From Tenebrio molitor (taxonomy: Eukaryota; Arthropoda; Insecta; Coleoptera; Tenebrionidae), in contig NC_091049.1 in assembly GCF_963966145.1 (NCBI RefSeq), positions 19,468,001 through 19,532,000 of the forward strand: a stretch of DNA of 64,000 bases, read 5' to 3'. Below the pieces are notes generated by a model. The model was not told where the DNA came from. It was given only the letters and a program-made list of their open reading frames with translations, and made no database searches. Position 1 is the first letter of the stretch. Each line of letters opens with the position of its first letter. Positions 50,968 to 63,249 of this stretch are shown here, piece after piece. Position numbers and translations under genes: made by a program.

Positions 50968-51510
50968 TAAATTGTGCAGTGTCGCATTTGAAACCTGAAA
51001 AATCGAAACAGCAATATAAAAAATGTTACAGTGACTTTGAGACTGATGTAACAAGAAGAATGTGAAAACCCTGTCGGATAATGTTGCATTGGCTTACCTA
51101 TTTACTGGAATTTATTTATTGTGACAGGTAAACGTTAAATTCTGTTATAAGTTTTAGGTTATTTTAATCGTGGAAATATCAGATGCCGTGCGAAGAGACA
51201 AATAAACCAAAATGTCTGTTGATGCCATTCATGATTCAGGATATGTTACTACTTACTAGTTACTAGATATTTCCCTTTTTGACCGGTGGAAAATTAACCT
51301 AATTCATACGTGTCTGTTCTAGATCGATCTTTTTTACCGACTCGTCATCGTCAATACATCAATCATCGAATCATCAGGCGACCACTCCATTTGAAATTGG
51401 CGGGAACTTCAAACCGGATGAAAATTCTGTACTAATAGCGGCCGTTCCTGACACAAAAACTGGCATAAATCAAACTTTAACTGTACCCAATCCAGATTTT
51501 GTAAGATCAC
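50968..51510 (+). pseudogene. Second Crypton-like recombinase copy, split
   Basis: KCYSDFETDV, NVALAYL (50990-51110), EISDAVRRD (51160-51200), then after about 180 nt of unrelated sequence AVPDTKTGINQTLTVPNPDF (51440-51510). It matches 49132-49770 in order. Many stops. Confidence 0.55.
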
Positions 51511-51814
51511 ACCGCAAATATAGAGATAGATATGTTGTAATTGTGATAATAAATAAATATTGAAATGACTTTTACTTTTACGGCCGTCGTCAAGGCAACG
51601 GCTGCGAAATTCAATTTCGCGGCCTGCTCTAGGCACGCGAAGTGCTCATTTCGCGTACGGTTGCACACAAATATTTTTCCTGACTAAATGAAACCTCGAG
51701 TGTAATTCGGCGAGACAATTTAATGAATGAACAATGCAAATTTAATTTTTTTATTTGGTATTAAGGGTATTAGATGCCTAGCAACTAAAGGTATAAGTTA
51801 CCTGAGTGTTTTTG

Positions 51815-51900
51815 CCGGATAAAAGTTAGGGCAAACTTTTATCCGCTGTCAAAGTGACAAAATCACAGCGCCTTATGAGATTTTTTATACATGAATTAAA
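51815..51900 (+). repeat. Direct repeat flanking the Crypton/THAP block, right copy
   Basis: It contains the hairpin GGATAAAAGTTAGGGCAAAC / TTTTATCC and GATTTTTTATACATGAAT, as at 48637-48722. Confidence 0.55.
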
Positions 51901-52483
51901 TTGTCATTTCAATTAATTTTTTTTATCGAATGTCAAAACCTTGTCAAACTGACAGAGATTTTGACAAACAGAATTTTTAGCGGCATCGTGGATCCATATC
52001 AATTATAAATTACTCTAAGGCATCTAGGCAGCATTGATAACTGTATATTGGGGTGCCTGACTTTTTCTACTACATTAAAAAATGAACTATAGATATAGTG
52101 ATCCTAAGATTACTATAGAAATAGATTATAGATCTAGAGAGAGAAGAGACTGTAGGTGATTGGCTTGGGTGTTGCGCTGTTGCGCTTGCATTGGTCATTT
52201 GCTCATTGCTTTTTAAATGTGCTTTAAATAGTGAGTGTGTGTTCTGTGGTGAGAGTGATACAAATAAAATTGTAAGTTTTCTTTTCTTATTATGTTCATT
52301 ATTGAGTATATTTTTCATCATAACGGCCATCGTCGCTTACATGCACGAGTTTGTTGGCTTACTGTTAAAATGTACTGATTCCGAATGTAAAGCGAGTAGC
52401 GTAATTTTAAGGTTATGTTAACATTTTGCAAAATCGAAGTCTCTGCTGAACGTCTTTATTATTCATTGTATTGTATTTTACAG

Positions 52484-52627
52484 CATGAACTGTCCCGATC
52501 ATCGGACCGTTGTGTGTGGTTTTTGAGTCATTATTCGAGATTTGGTACCCTGATACCAACAAAAGTGACATCAGCTTCCGAAGGTACCAGAGAACACCTG
52601 AAATAATTAGCAGCTCACCACTGAACG
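52484..52627 (+). other. Candidate internal non-coding exon, second copy
   Basis: Acceptor TTGTATTTTACAG, donor CTGAACGGTAGG. It weakly matches 7679-7836. No coding potential recognised. Confidence 0.33.
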
Positions 52628-52903
52628 GTAGGTTTCTAAGTGTTTGATTGTCGCTTTCTCTGCTCTGAATCTAATAAATATGTTCATTAAGTGGGTATGT
52701 ATGTAAGTATTGTAATTATCGCAAGTCGTTGCAGTAAATATTGCAGCACATTGACAATAGGTGAATTATTTGACATGTCAATTGCACTGTTTGTAAGACA
52801 CTATACAGCGTTTGTACAGTGTAAGATACCGCAATTTGATTTTCAAGGATATGAAATACCACTGCACAACAATTATCCCATCACTTTGTTTCTTAGGTAG
52901 GTA

Positions 52904-53265
52904 CAGTGTGCCCAGGAAAGTGGTGGAAAGTTTTCTAATTAGTTCCACAAGATGGAACTATTAAGAGAAAATTAGTGCGATTCTGTTTCAAAATTTAGCA
53001 ATATTGTTATTGAACAACATTGATTTTGCATAGATCCAACCAATCAACACCTTCATATCATAGCAACTACAACATTGTTATGTAGCAATATTGGTAAATT
53101 TTAAACCAGATTCGCACCAAATATGTTTGATATATGGCAACATTACAAAACCTTGTCCGTATCACTGTAAGTTAGGTTAAGCAAAAGTCAAAAATAATAA
53201 TTAACACCTAAACATTCAAAAATGTATTTAAAATAAAAGTTTTCCCCACTTTCGTGGGCACACTG
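52904..53265. mobile_element. MITE, 362 bp, TA target duplication
   Basis: CAGTGTGCCCAGGAAAGTGG is inverted against CCCACTTTCGTGGGCACACTG; TA on both sides. Confidence 0.85.
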
Positions 53266-53517
53266 TATACAGCAAATGGTCTGGAAACATTTCGTATAAA
53301 TAGACTGAATTTAATCTTTAATAACATTTCAACCCTATATTGGAATGATAATTGATTTTTGCACTGCTAGTGTTAATTTTTGTTGACTGAATATAAGATA
53401 TTGCAGAACCATCTCGTTTACCACAATATTTTAGAGCGAATCAATCAATGACTGTGACTGTATATAATTCCTTATAGTAGATTCATTTTTTAATGCCGAA
53501 CTAAATTTACTAGATTA

Positions 53518-54480
53518 AGGCCCGTATTTATAGTCCAAACTTAAGTTAGACTCAATCTTGAGACAGACTTGAGTTCCGATTTGTGTTTTATAAACAATAC
53601 TTGAGCATTGATGAGCACTCAAGTTTGACTCAAGCCCAAGTTAGGGGTTAGGCAGACTCAAGTGTTGCTTACATGAGTTTAGAGGTCCAAAATTGTCTTT
53701 GTATTGTCTGACAGTTGCTGTTTTCCTGTTTTTCGTTTCGTTTCAATTACGACTATATGGGTAGGCACTAATGTTCAGATTTGAATTTCAGATGTAAGCA
53801 TTAAATACTTATTTATCGCAGGATGGAAGATTGTTATGAGTTATGACTTTAAAGAAGAAGTTCCAAATACAACGTATTTTGTATACAGGGTATTTCATGA
53901 GTGATAATGAACCTAACGGAATAAAAAATGCACCCCACAATATATTTTCAAAGAAAGCCGGACATTTTAATTTCAGTAGCCAGCTTTTTTCGGAAATGTA
54001 GTGTGGGTCTCATTTTTATTCCGTGAGGCTCATTATCACTCGTGAAATACCCTGTATTGTATATTGGTTCACAGTTTTTTCAATTGCTGGGCCGTGCGTA
54101 CTGTAGTACTCTCTGGTTAGCTATTGTACTGGGTGTTAATCCTTTCCTAAATACTATTTTTTCGTTCTACCGAAACTGTATCTGTTTTTTTATTTTTTAT
54201 TGCCTCTTCCATATCGTGTATGAGAGAAGCCAACAGAATTTTCTCCTTTAAACTGTACGGGATTTTCATTTTTCAAAAGAATTCAAAACAAGCTGTCACA
54301 AGGTGTATGGTATTACCATGGCAACTCGACTCAAACGAAACTGGAGTAAGACTCAAGTCTAACTTTTACGAGTTTAGCCGAAATAATGACTATAATACGC
54401 ATCTAGACTTGAGCAAAACTCAGGACTTGAGTACAACTTACCCAAATTGGACTTGAGTTGCCGACTATAAATACCGGCCT
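53518..54480. mobile_element. MITE-like element, 963 bp, with GACTTGAGT subterminal repeats and a nested MITE
   Basis: Terminal repeats AGGCCCGTATTTATAGTC and the complement of GACTATAAATACCGGCCT, flanked by TA. Both ends contain many short copies of ACTCAAG / CTTGAGT in alternating orientation. MITE family X (53886-54054) is inserted within. No transposase. Confidence 0.78.
53886..54054. mobile_element. MITE family X, copy 2, 169 bp, nested
   Basis: CAGGGTATTTCATGAGTGAT to the complement of ATCACTCGTGAAATACCCTG; TA on both sides. Same family as 37964-38137. Confidence 0.9.
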
Positions 54481-55056
54481 TAGTAACTTTTGTGAAAACA
54501 TCTTTTTACGGCGAATTTGGGCTTTTAAAAAGTTAGGTTATGGGTCACGTCATTTGTTCTGTCAAAACTGGTCCTAATCAAAGTATTGTGAAATTAAATT
54601 TGTTTAATTATTTTGAAAAAACAGCAAAGTTGCACTAAACAAATACGAAAAAGCGGTTGAACGTAACAATTAAATAATTTTGAATTTTGCTACTCATCCT
54701 CCTCATCCTCGTCATAAGTCCGAATCGGAATCTTCAACCAAATTAACATTAACAATAATTGGGGATATGTTAGGGTGACCAAAATTCAAAAATTTCAAAC
54801 AGGAACATTTAACGGCAGTTGAAAGTTGGGGGGGGGGGGGTACATTTTTTTCTTATATGTATTTATAAAACATATAAATTAAACAATAATGCTAAAAATG
54901 TATTATTATAAACATAAATGGAATGAACTGATCGTTCCTTACAAACAATAAACAATAATTCTTTAAACAAAAAAAAGCTTATTCAAACAATATTAAAGCA
55001 CTTATCTTGATACTCGATAAGTTATAATATTGCACATTTCATAAACAAACAAAACA
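54481..55056. other. No gene seen; short poly-G tract at about 54828-54840
   Basis: AT-rich spacer between the MITE and the hAT gene. A run of about 12 G is conspicuous. Confidence 0.4.
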
Positions 55057-56601
55057 TTATTTTAAACAACTGTGCAGTAAAGAATCATTCACATCAATTC
55101 CTTTTTCATTTAAATATTGGCAGCTCTCTTCGATACTTGTCCAAGAAAGTACGTCTGTAAGTAGCATCCAGGAAAAAACGTTCAGAATTGACAGTGTTGC
55201 TATCCATTTGGTCAAATATGCCTCTGCAGTTGAATAAAATTCCTTAACTTCTTCCATAAATGAAGATTTGGTTGAACTTGATTCTTCACGTAAATTGTTT
55301 TTTACGTTGATTGGTACAAACAGATCTTCGTGTCTTTGATGCAAGATATTGATCGTTTCATTCATGATTGAATAGACTTCGATGCAGGTTTTCTTCTTAC
55401 CTTCTATTTTTTAATTCCTGCTTTAAATGTATAAAGCTGACTGTGAATAAACCACAAGTAAGCTTCACTTTTAGAATCATTAAAAAAATGACGAGCGTTT
55501 TGGGAGCTTTCTCTTCGGATAAGAAAAATGATTTCAATCCTTCAAAAATTTTTAAAACACCCCACCGCCCGGAATAAGGATAGCCACCGTGTTTTTAAAT
55601 TACTTAGTACATTTTGATATTGAATTCCAACAAAAGCACAAAATTCTTTCAGTCCTTCAACTGTAACTGTATAAATAGAAAAGTATGTGAATATCTTCAC
55701 AATCACACATTCAATATCACAGGATAATCTATCAGCAGCAGTCTGTATTGTGTTGTGCATTATGTGAGCAGGACACCCAAGGTTAGTTTAAAATAAACAT
55801 TACATGTGCCCTTTCTTGCAATACCACCAAAATTTGTGTTAGCATTGTCTCCACAAAATGCAACACAATTGCTTATTTCTAAATTATAATTATTTAATGT
55901 TTCAAGACAATATCTAAAAATTGTCTCTGCAGTTTCACTGGTCAGATTTCCTACTCTTAATAATTTTGATTGAATGCCCTTACTTTTGTGAAAGTACTGA
56001 ATCATTAACGGAAAAATCTTGGTGGACTTGTGATTACTAGCATCTGTGGCAATACCAAAAAATACATTTTCTTCTATTTCCTTTCTCACAATGTCAACGG
56101 AGTGTGGAGCGAGTACTCCTGTAATTAACGACGATGTTTTGGTTCGTGCTGAACAAAATTTGCAGGCAATTTTGGAATCGCTATAAGTATAAGACCTGAA
56201 ATATATATGTACATTTACTTCTTTTGTTGAAGTCAAACTTGTTTGCACAATTATAGAACCTTCATCGATTTGTTGGTACAATCTGCAGTTCGGAAGGACT
56301 GATGATGGCGTATAGTATGGTATGCTTGAGTTAACTCGGCAAATATAACTTTATTTTCTTCTTCTGTTTGTGGTTTTATAAAATATGAAGTTAGTTTTGC
56401 AGACGAACATGAACTTACTGTTGAAACTTTAAGAGCATGCTTTTGGCATTTGAGACGGTCTTTAATGTCAGCACGACCGCCATGTCTAATACTTATAAAA
56501 GAGTTACAAACTGAACATTCAACTTCATTGTGTCGACCTTTCTTAATGAACCTCCATTCATTTAGCCATTCCGGCTTAAATGTACATTTTCTTTTGGGCA
56601 T
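55057..56601 (-). pseudogene. hAT-superfamily transposase-like gene, frameshifted
   Basis: ATG 56601: MPKRKCTFKPEWLNEWRFIK, then VECSVCNSF..H..CQKH, a BED-like zinc finger (residues 10-55). After a shift: LAPHSVDIVRKEIEENVFFG, IATDASNHKSTKIFPLMIQY (first catalytic Asp region), CVAFCGDNANTNFGG (second), then HNTIQTAADRLSCDIECVIV, KTRWLSLFRAVG and the C-terminal region ending at 55057. At least three frame breaks (about 56260, 55760, 55560). A decayed transposon or a domesticated-type relic. Confidence 0.65.
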
Positions 56602-56849
56602 CGTGAATTGATTTGGAATTTGGCCAGCGTCGGACAGTTCAGTTTGCTTAAAATTTTGAACAAAAAAAAAATCGTACCTAACCTCAGACTGATTAACACA
56701 AATTTATTTAATTTTACTATTTATCGTATTGAGGCATTACTTACCACCCAGAGTAACTTCTAACTTGTAGTTACAAAAGCAAAAGTTTGTTTTGCTTTGC
56801 TATTAAAAATACACAAATAACCATAACTAAAAATAATAAATAAGTAGTG

Positions 56850-57500
56850 TGACGATTTTATCGGTCGGTAAAACCACCCGCTAACTCGCCCCACTAATTA
56901 GTGAAGAGCGCCGACGCAAAATCGCAACGGAAGAACTCGGTCTCTTTTTCGTGCAAAAGTCCACCGAACAACATCGCAATACCGTTTTCGCCGAGTTAAG
57001 AATAGTGTCCGAGCGTTTCGTGAAATAACGTCCCGGAGGCGAAGGTCCAAGGACCGATTAAAATAACCGGCGAAAAGGCAGGCTCGCGATCCAGTTAGGG
57101 ATCGGAACCGGAAACGTCAAAGACGGATAAATTGCGGTATTAGCGTCGCAAGCGACCAGCAGGACTCTAGCAGGATTCTATCGAGACTCTGTCTCCGTCT
57201 CAGAACTTCTTCAACGCTCACGACTCCCTCGAGTCTCTCAACTTCCTCACACTCAAATTCTCCAGCCACACCACCTCGTGGAGACACCACCCGGTGAAGC
57301 CCCAGCCAGGGAGGAAGCGAGTCCCGATTCCGGAGGAGCTTCGGCGGCGGCTACCACACATTCCGGCGAATTAGTACTGTCCACCCTCTAGCCACTTTCG
57401 GCCCCACTGAACCACGCGAAGTCAAACCAAGCCCGAACGAGGAGTGACCAGTGCTTGCAAAATCGCACCCTGCGAGGTGCAGGGACATCTGAAATTGAAA
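56850..57500. other. GC-rich block of unknown origin
   Basis: The composition is sharply different from its flanks, with CGGTCGGTAAAACCACC at the start and CGCACCCTGCGAGGTGCAGG at the end. No ORF domain. It may be an LTR or gag remnant; I cannot classify it. Confidence 0.35.
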
Positions 57501-57640
57501 TCTATGAAACCTCTCACGTCAACCATACTTGTTTTTTCAAGTTTCTCCCAATTGGCTGGAGCCTAAAAGATAACAATGACAATTTATTTTAAATTAATTC
57601 CCAACAATCAAAAATCACATTAACTTACTATAGTTATTTA

Positions 57641-57742
57641 CGAACCAAGTGCGGGAAGATGATGTTCCCGCATGAGCGCATTTTTTAATTAATGCGCGAA
57701 TGAACGGAAGATGTCTTCACGCAAGTGGTTCGTACAATATTT
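57641..57742. repeat. Imperfect palindrome
   Basis: TACGAACCAAGTGCGGGAAG at the left and CACGCAAGTGGTTCGTA at the right, with an AATGCGC / GCGCATT core: arms of about 45 nt. Confidence 0.6.
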
Positions 57743-58367
57743 TTTGTACGAAAATTAAATTATTTTTTTTTGTTTTAATACATTAAACATAAACGAACAT
57801 AAAACCAAGTAGGCAGTGATCTTTGGTTATTGGAAACAATTGCTCCACTTGATATTTCAATTTTTGCAATAATTTGTGAATTTTGTAGGAACAATTTTCA
57901 ACGATTATAAATCTTTCCGTAATTTTTTAATGGAGGAAAACCCAGGGAAGTTGTATTTTATGAACTAAATTTTATTATTATCAAGACAGATTTTTTTTTG
58001 AATGCCTCAAAGGGCCAGTGTTTTTTGCAATTTTTACATTCGAGTCGACCGGGAAGCACTCGTTTCGGAGCGAGCGTTGGATGTTGGAAGCGTTGCTTTC
58101 AAGGCTATGAGTACAAAAAAGCATTTTTCATAGTTTCATATTTTACCTGAAGGACTTGGTTTTGACATTGTATTTTTAGTAGCTATTTTTCATAGAACTA
58201 CGAACGTGTTGTTGAATTTTGAACTACTCAGCCGTTTGAAATTAGAACTATCAATCGGATAATAATTGGAAAAAGAAACAGAGTTTAATTTAAAAAGGAC
58301 TTTTTTAATGAAACAAATGTACTTGATTGATTTTAAATTAATTATTAACAACATTAATAAATTAAAC
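57743..58367. other. No gene seen
   Basis: Probably 3' flanking sequence of the mariner-type transposase; TIRs not identified. Confidence 0.35.
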
Positions 58368-59520
58368 TTAATGAAGATGCGTTATGTGACCACCACCTTC
58401 ATGCATGCATAACCTAACTTTTCTTTCAATGGAATCAATAACATTTTGCAATATCCACGGCGAATTATTGATTTCTTCGAATTTGTTAATTATCCTTTTC
58501 CGAAGATCATCCATATCAACCACACGTGCACTGAAAATTGATTTTTTAATGTATGGCCACAAAAAGAAGTCACACGGGGTCAGATCACAAGACCTGGGAG
58601 GCCACTCATGTGGCATATTTAAACTAATAAGGCGGTTGTCATAAAATTCCATTAAAAAAATTAAATTTGCCCAGGTCGTGTAAATGCGAGCCCCATCTTG
58701 CTGGAAATAGCCTTGTGTTAATTCATCATCTAACAATGTCTCGATTAAAGGAGTTCAAATTTCCAGACGATATCTCTCGGCATTGAGTATCCCTGCAATT
58801 TGAACATTTAGGTTTTTGAAAGTTGCATAAATCATTGAATATTTACCTTCAAAAAATATAGGTCCAATTAGTCTTCTTCTACTTATTGCAGCCCAAACTC
58901 CAATTTTTTGTGAATGTAACGGTACTTCAATATAATAATGAGGATTCTCGTCACTCCACATTCTCATATTTTGTGAGTTAACGTATCCAGATAACTGAAA
59001 CCACGATTCATCGCTAAAGAATGTTTTTTCCAATATCGCATCATTGTTATGAAAATTCTCCATAAACCATTGACAGAATTGCTGTCTTCGAGGTCTATCA
59101 TTTGGAAGAGTTCATGGACTAGTTGTAGACAATAAGGATGTAAATGAAGATCTCGTTTCAGAATACGCTGACAAGTGGTATAGGACAGATCGACTTGTTG
59201 TAAATGGCGTATTGAAGTATTTGGCTGCTCCTCAATTTCTTGTCGTACCATTTCAATGTTCAATGTTTTCTTCATTTCTCACCTTTGGTCTCCCACTACC
59301 TTCTTTACGTCCTACACTTCCAGTTTCCCTGTATAAGTGCACAAGATGATGTACTTTTCTGCTATACATTTGTATCAAAATGCACGATCACTTCTGGAAA
59401 AGTTTCCTGGAAATCTTCAAATGCATTACGTGTGGAATAAATCCACTGCCCATCAATTTTTACGCCGTTTCTAAAATAAATTTCCAACATGCAGCGTTGT
59501 TGGTGTTCGGCGAAAGCCAT
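58368..59520 (-). pseudogene. Mariner/IS630-type transposase, near full length, frameshifted
   Basis: ATG 59520: MAFAEHQQRCMLEIYFRNGV, then KVHHLVHLYRETGSVGRKEG and GSGRPKVR (DNA-binding and linker), VDLSYTTCQRILKRDLHLHP, WRIFITM/HNNDAILEKTFFSDESWF (first catalytic Asp in FFSDES), VWAAISRRRLIGPIFFEGKY, FQQDGARIYTTWAN (second Asp) and PPRSCDLTPCDFFLW, with about 36 residues between second and third Asp, ending LCMHEGGGHITHLH. Four or so frame breaks, but every block is present, so inactivation is recent. Confidence 0.8.
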
Positions 59521-59666
59521 AACGTTCAAATATAATAAGTTAATAACCTATAAGATTCACAATCATAAATCTGAAATTAAATCTGTCAGAATTGACGCAA
59601 GCTACGACATGCCTGTCATATCTATCTTTGCCTTTCATGGCATACTTTGATGAAGGTTTTTTTGAA

Positions 59667-60480
59667 TCACAGGATATAAATTATATTTCGGCAAATAGAA
59701 AAATGTCCCAATTTCAGCTCTTGGACATTCTCCAAGTCAAAACATAAAACTGCTGCATTATTTGATCGATACTCATTTCTTTCTCTTCTCATATGGATTT
59801 TCTCTTTAATATGCTTGTCGTACGAAATTTTCTCATCTTCTGACAGTATCATATCCTTTGTCTTTATTTCATACTGTTCACATTTTTCGCATCGATCCTT
59901 CTTGGGAATATGAAAACCATAGTTAAAGTTGGAGACAAAAATATACCTGTACATTGATAATTTTACAGGAATTTTGTTAATGTCTCGACACCAAACAACA
60001 TACTCTCGTGTCAAAAATAAATTACTCCCTAGGATTTATGGATATTCGTTACTAGGTTGCCATAAATTTGGTCAGGTTGGAGGCTGCTCGTATGTGGTTT
60101 CTGGTGACAAACAAAAGATATCCCAAAAATGTAAGGCAGCAAGTTAATTTAACAGTTGCAAATTACTTATTTATCTCTAAGTGACAGATGATTTTTCGTT
60201 TCACAATAAAGTTTGGTTACTGGCGGCATATTTATTTGAATTTAATCTCTCAATTCAAAGTAACCAACCTTAGGCATTCAAAATTACTTTTGAAAAAACG
60301 TTATTTCCCTAAAAGTTCGAATTCTAGGGAGTAATTTATTTTTGACACGAGAGTATAGCTTGTACCGTTTGTGGATACTCAAATTAGGTTCAAGATACTT
60401 CTTTTTTGTATCTGATCTGCAATGATGAGAATCTATGACTGGAAAGCTTCTGATATGATTGATTACATCGTTTTTTTTTA
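59667..60480 (-). pseudogene. TE-like insect gene (KKDRCEKCE family) split by a MITE
   Basis: Upstream part (60356-60470): DTKKKYLEPNLSIHKRYKLY. After the MITE (60003-60353) it continues VVWCRDINKIPVKLSMYRYI, FHIPKKDRCEKCEQYE, RSNNAAVLCFDLENVQ. The Cys pair and spacing match a widespread insect repeat family (also with SD.C..QNR downstream) whose class I cannot name; it is probably a DDE-type transposase. Removal of the MITE restores continuity across the TA. Confidence 0.55.
60003..60353. mobile_element. MITE, 351 bp, inserted in the gene above
   Basis: CTCTCGTGTCAAAAATAAAT, TACTCCCTAG at the left and its complement at the right (about 32-nt TIRs); TA at 60001-60002 and 60354-60355. Confidence 0.88.
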
Positions 60481-60529
60481 TTACAACAAATTACTCTACT
60501 GCCTGTTTTTCCATACATAATTTTTTTAT

Positions 60530-60690
60530 CATTTAACACTGGTGTCCGCGCTTGATAATTGACTCACAGTAGTTGATCTATTAGAGTGGTTGGAGATTTT
60601 AACTTTTTTTGTACCTATTCCTATGGCTTCTGCACCTAATTTTGTCCATTTGTTGGTATTTTTGTCCCAGTCCTTATTTGCAGCAGACAT
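60530..60690 (-). pseudogene. Uncertain small frame
   Basis: MSAANKDWDKNTNKWTKLGA, then VKISNHSNRSTTVSQL. No domain. It lies between two pieces of the TE-like gene family. Confidence 0.2.
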
Positions 60691-60792
60691 AAACGTCTAG
60701 TTTTAATATTTTTGGTCTGTTTTGACATCATTTTTCTCCATAAAATCGAGTCAACTTGCATGTGAGTGTGTCCTTTTTCAAGGAACTTGTGC

Positions 60793-60978
60793 TTAAGTAC
60801 ATACTTGGAAATGATAATTTTGGCAAATGTTAATGAATAAGGCCGCTATGTATTGGGTTCGATTCTGTCCACTGCAGGTGTCTGAAAATAGTGACACTTC
60901 TTTGACAGTTGTAGATAAACTTTGAAACCAATGTAGCAGTCCCGTACCAATTTCACAACTACCTCGTTGTCTGTTCAC
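60793..60978 (-). pseudogene. TE-like gene fragment (FSDTCSGQNR motif)
   Basis: RQRGSCEIGTGLLHWFQSLS, then VKEVSLFSDTCSGQNRTQYI. In related insect proteins this block follows the KKDRCEKCE part. Here it lies on the 5' side of it, so it is either a rearrangement or a second copy. Confidence 0.5.
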
Positions 60979-61033
60979 TGCAGTCCAAGCAAAACAATAG
61001 GCTTTGTGAAGTCCGGATGATGATCAATTACTT

Positions 61034-62836
61034 AACCCTCCACCACCCGGCGGCACGGCAATTTTGCCGGAGTACATACACTATTACGGATAATACTATT
61101 AAGTAATAGTGCAGTGCTTATCAACATAATCACCGGCGTCTCGCCTCCACATTTTGACTTTTTTGTGTTTTATGTTCTGTGTCAATGCTAAGGAGTTTCC
61201 TCACGATATGACATGAGTATATAATATACCTTTTTGAATTTCAACCACCAATGTGTTCTCTAAGTCCAAAATTTTTAAATTTTTTAAAAGAGATTGCGGT
61301 ACTATTCCTGTTGCTGAAATTATGTGGTAAAATCGAATTTTTTTTCTAAACCAAAGATTTCTCATAGCAACGGAGAGTTCTAAATATTTATTAATTTTTG
61401 TGTTATATGTTTGTGTTATATTGGGTCGTATGAATAAAATTAAAGCATTTGCTCAAAGTATAAAGTATAAAGTTAAAGCAAATGCTCGAAGTAGAAAATG
61501 GAAGTAAAAGAATCTACTTCGGATTGTATGAATAACCTTTTACTTTTACTTCGAAGCAAATACCTCACTTGTATGAGCAAATGGTCAAGAAAATTATATC
61601 AAATGGATCTCAATCAAATCAGTTAAATCTAGTCCAATCAATAGGTAGGTTTTACCTGGCAAAAGGTACAGAAAAGTTTCTACTTGACAGGTATCATCTA
61701 TTAGGCATATTATTATATTGCTGCATTTGCCACCTTGGGGGTTGCCCCTCGCTCCGCCATATTGGAGAATAAGGGTGAAAAATCACTTTTTTGCGATTAT
61801 TTCATTATTCGTGCGAAATACATCTATGTAAGTTATTATAAAGATATAGACCATACAGTGCTCTACATTTTTGTTCTTTATGTTTTTTTTGTCTGATCCA
61901 GAGTTTCGTAGTTATAGCATGTAGAAATGGAGAATTTTTATTGTTTTTGTACTTTTTACTCTTTTCTACAATAACACAGAGGTAGAGCAATAAGGCGCGT
62001 TTTTTTTTAATGAAGCAATTGCTCACAGTACAGAGTTATTAATTATTATAAATGATTGTCCCATCGCACTTGGCGTTGGTGGCGTAGTTGAATGTACCTC
62101 AAGCCTCATAACATGAATCAGATTAATATCGCCGGAAATCTGTCTACTAGTTTGTCTCATGTTGCGAGGCTGCGGCACATCCAAAATTTGTGTGTTTTTC
62201 AACGTCAACTGCGAACCCAGTATAAGAGTGTGTCTAGCGTCTAAAATGAAATACGAAGCGGAAGACTCTTCTTCCAGCGATGAACAAAACAGGAGAGACG
62301 AATTTGAAGATGGGAAGCAGGCAGATAATAACAGTAATAACGCATTACTATTCTTGTCACAATACTTTAAAACTTTAAAATCAGTGTTTACAGGCTCGCG
62401 TCTTATTTTATAACTTTTAACATTTCTGACGCGAACAAAATCTGCCATCTTTTTAAAGATTTAACGTAAAACGGTGTCTTACTTGTGTTGATGATTCTCG
62501 TTTTGACTAGCATCGCAAATTTTGGAGTAAATACTCAACAACTGAAGCATTTACTTCATTTTATTCATACAATTTTCTCAAAAAATGAGCAAGAGCTTGA
62601 AGTTGAAGTAAATGCTCAGATCGTGTCTTTTTACTTTTAGCAAAAGCAAATGATAGAATTTTTATTCATATATTTTAAGCAAATGCTCACAAAAAGTGAA
62701 GTATGAGCACATACTCAATTTTATTCATACGGCCCAATGTGTGAATTTGGAACAGCTATATCTAAAAGATATGCTTGCTTTTGTTGTTTATTTAAAAATA
62801 ATAATGTCTGGTCTGTTATGCTGAATATGAATGTCA
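61034..62836 (-). mobile_element. 5'-truncated R4-type retrotransposon copy, interrupted
   Basis: 61034-61422 and 62736-62836 match the last ~490 nt of the element at 44783-48467 in the opposite orientation, including the 3' UTR stem-loops and the DIHIQHNRPD region. Frameshifts are present. The 1.3 kb between is a later insertion. Confidence 0.85.
61423..62735. mobile_element. Inverted-repeat element (Harbinger-like ends), 1.3 kb, inside the R4 copy
   Basis: The ends GGGTCGTATGAATAAAATTA and the complement of CAATTTTATTCATACGGCCC share about 25-30 nt. Subterminal repeats of AGCAAATGCTC type occur at both ends. The sequence across the insertion is continuous with the intact R4 ORF. The only long frame (62023-62448, - strand) has no known domain. 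Target duplication unclear (ATT/AAT). Confidence 0.72.
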
Positions 62837-63245
62837 ATTATTATTATCAGAACATTGAGGGTATGGTTGACATATTTTGTTGTGGCATCGGTTCTATTAA
62901 GAGGTGCTATTTCAACCCTCTCATTAGAGACCTGCAATAGGATGCTAGTTGCGTGGGATGGGTTGGAATAGTTCTGTTGCTTCCTAATGACTGTGCGGTG
63001 GTTTGATCGTTTTGTTTTGTTTTTGCTTTGTCTTTTACTTGTTTGACCTGTAATTGGGACATCCTGTTGGTCAACTTGTCCAAATGATAATAATAATAGA
63101 TGGAAGAGCCCCCAAAACCGAGAAATGTTTTGAGAATATTTGGCAGCACTCAGTTGCCCATCATTCTTCGTGGGTCGTCAATCTCTATGGCTACTCGAGA
63201 CTTCGAGATCTCACCAGTTCAGTTCAGAACAACTGTAGTCTCAAT
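62837..63245. other. No gene seen
   Basis: No recognisable feature. Confidence 0.35.
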
Positions 63246-63249
63246 AAAA

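Noticed and set aside
62023..62448. 141-codon frame inside the Harbinger-like element
   Set aside because: No transposase or known domain; Leu/Ser-rich on one strand and Ser/Asp-rich on the other, so possibly chance.
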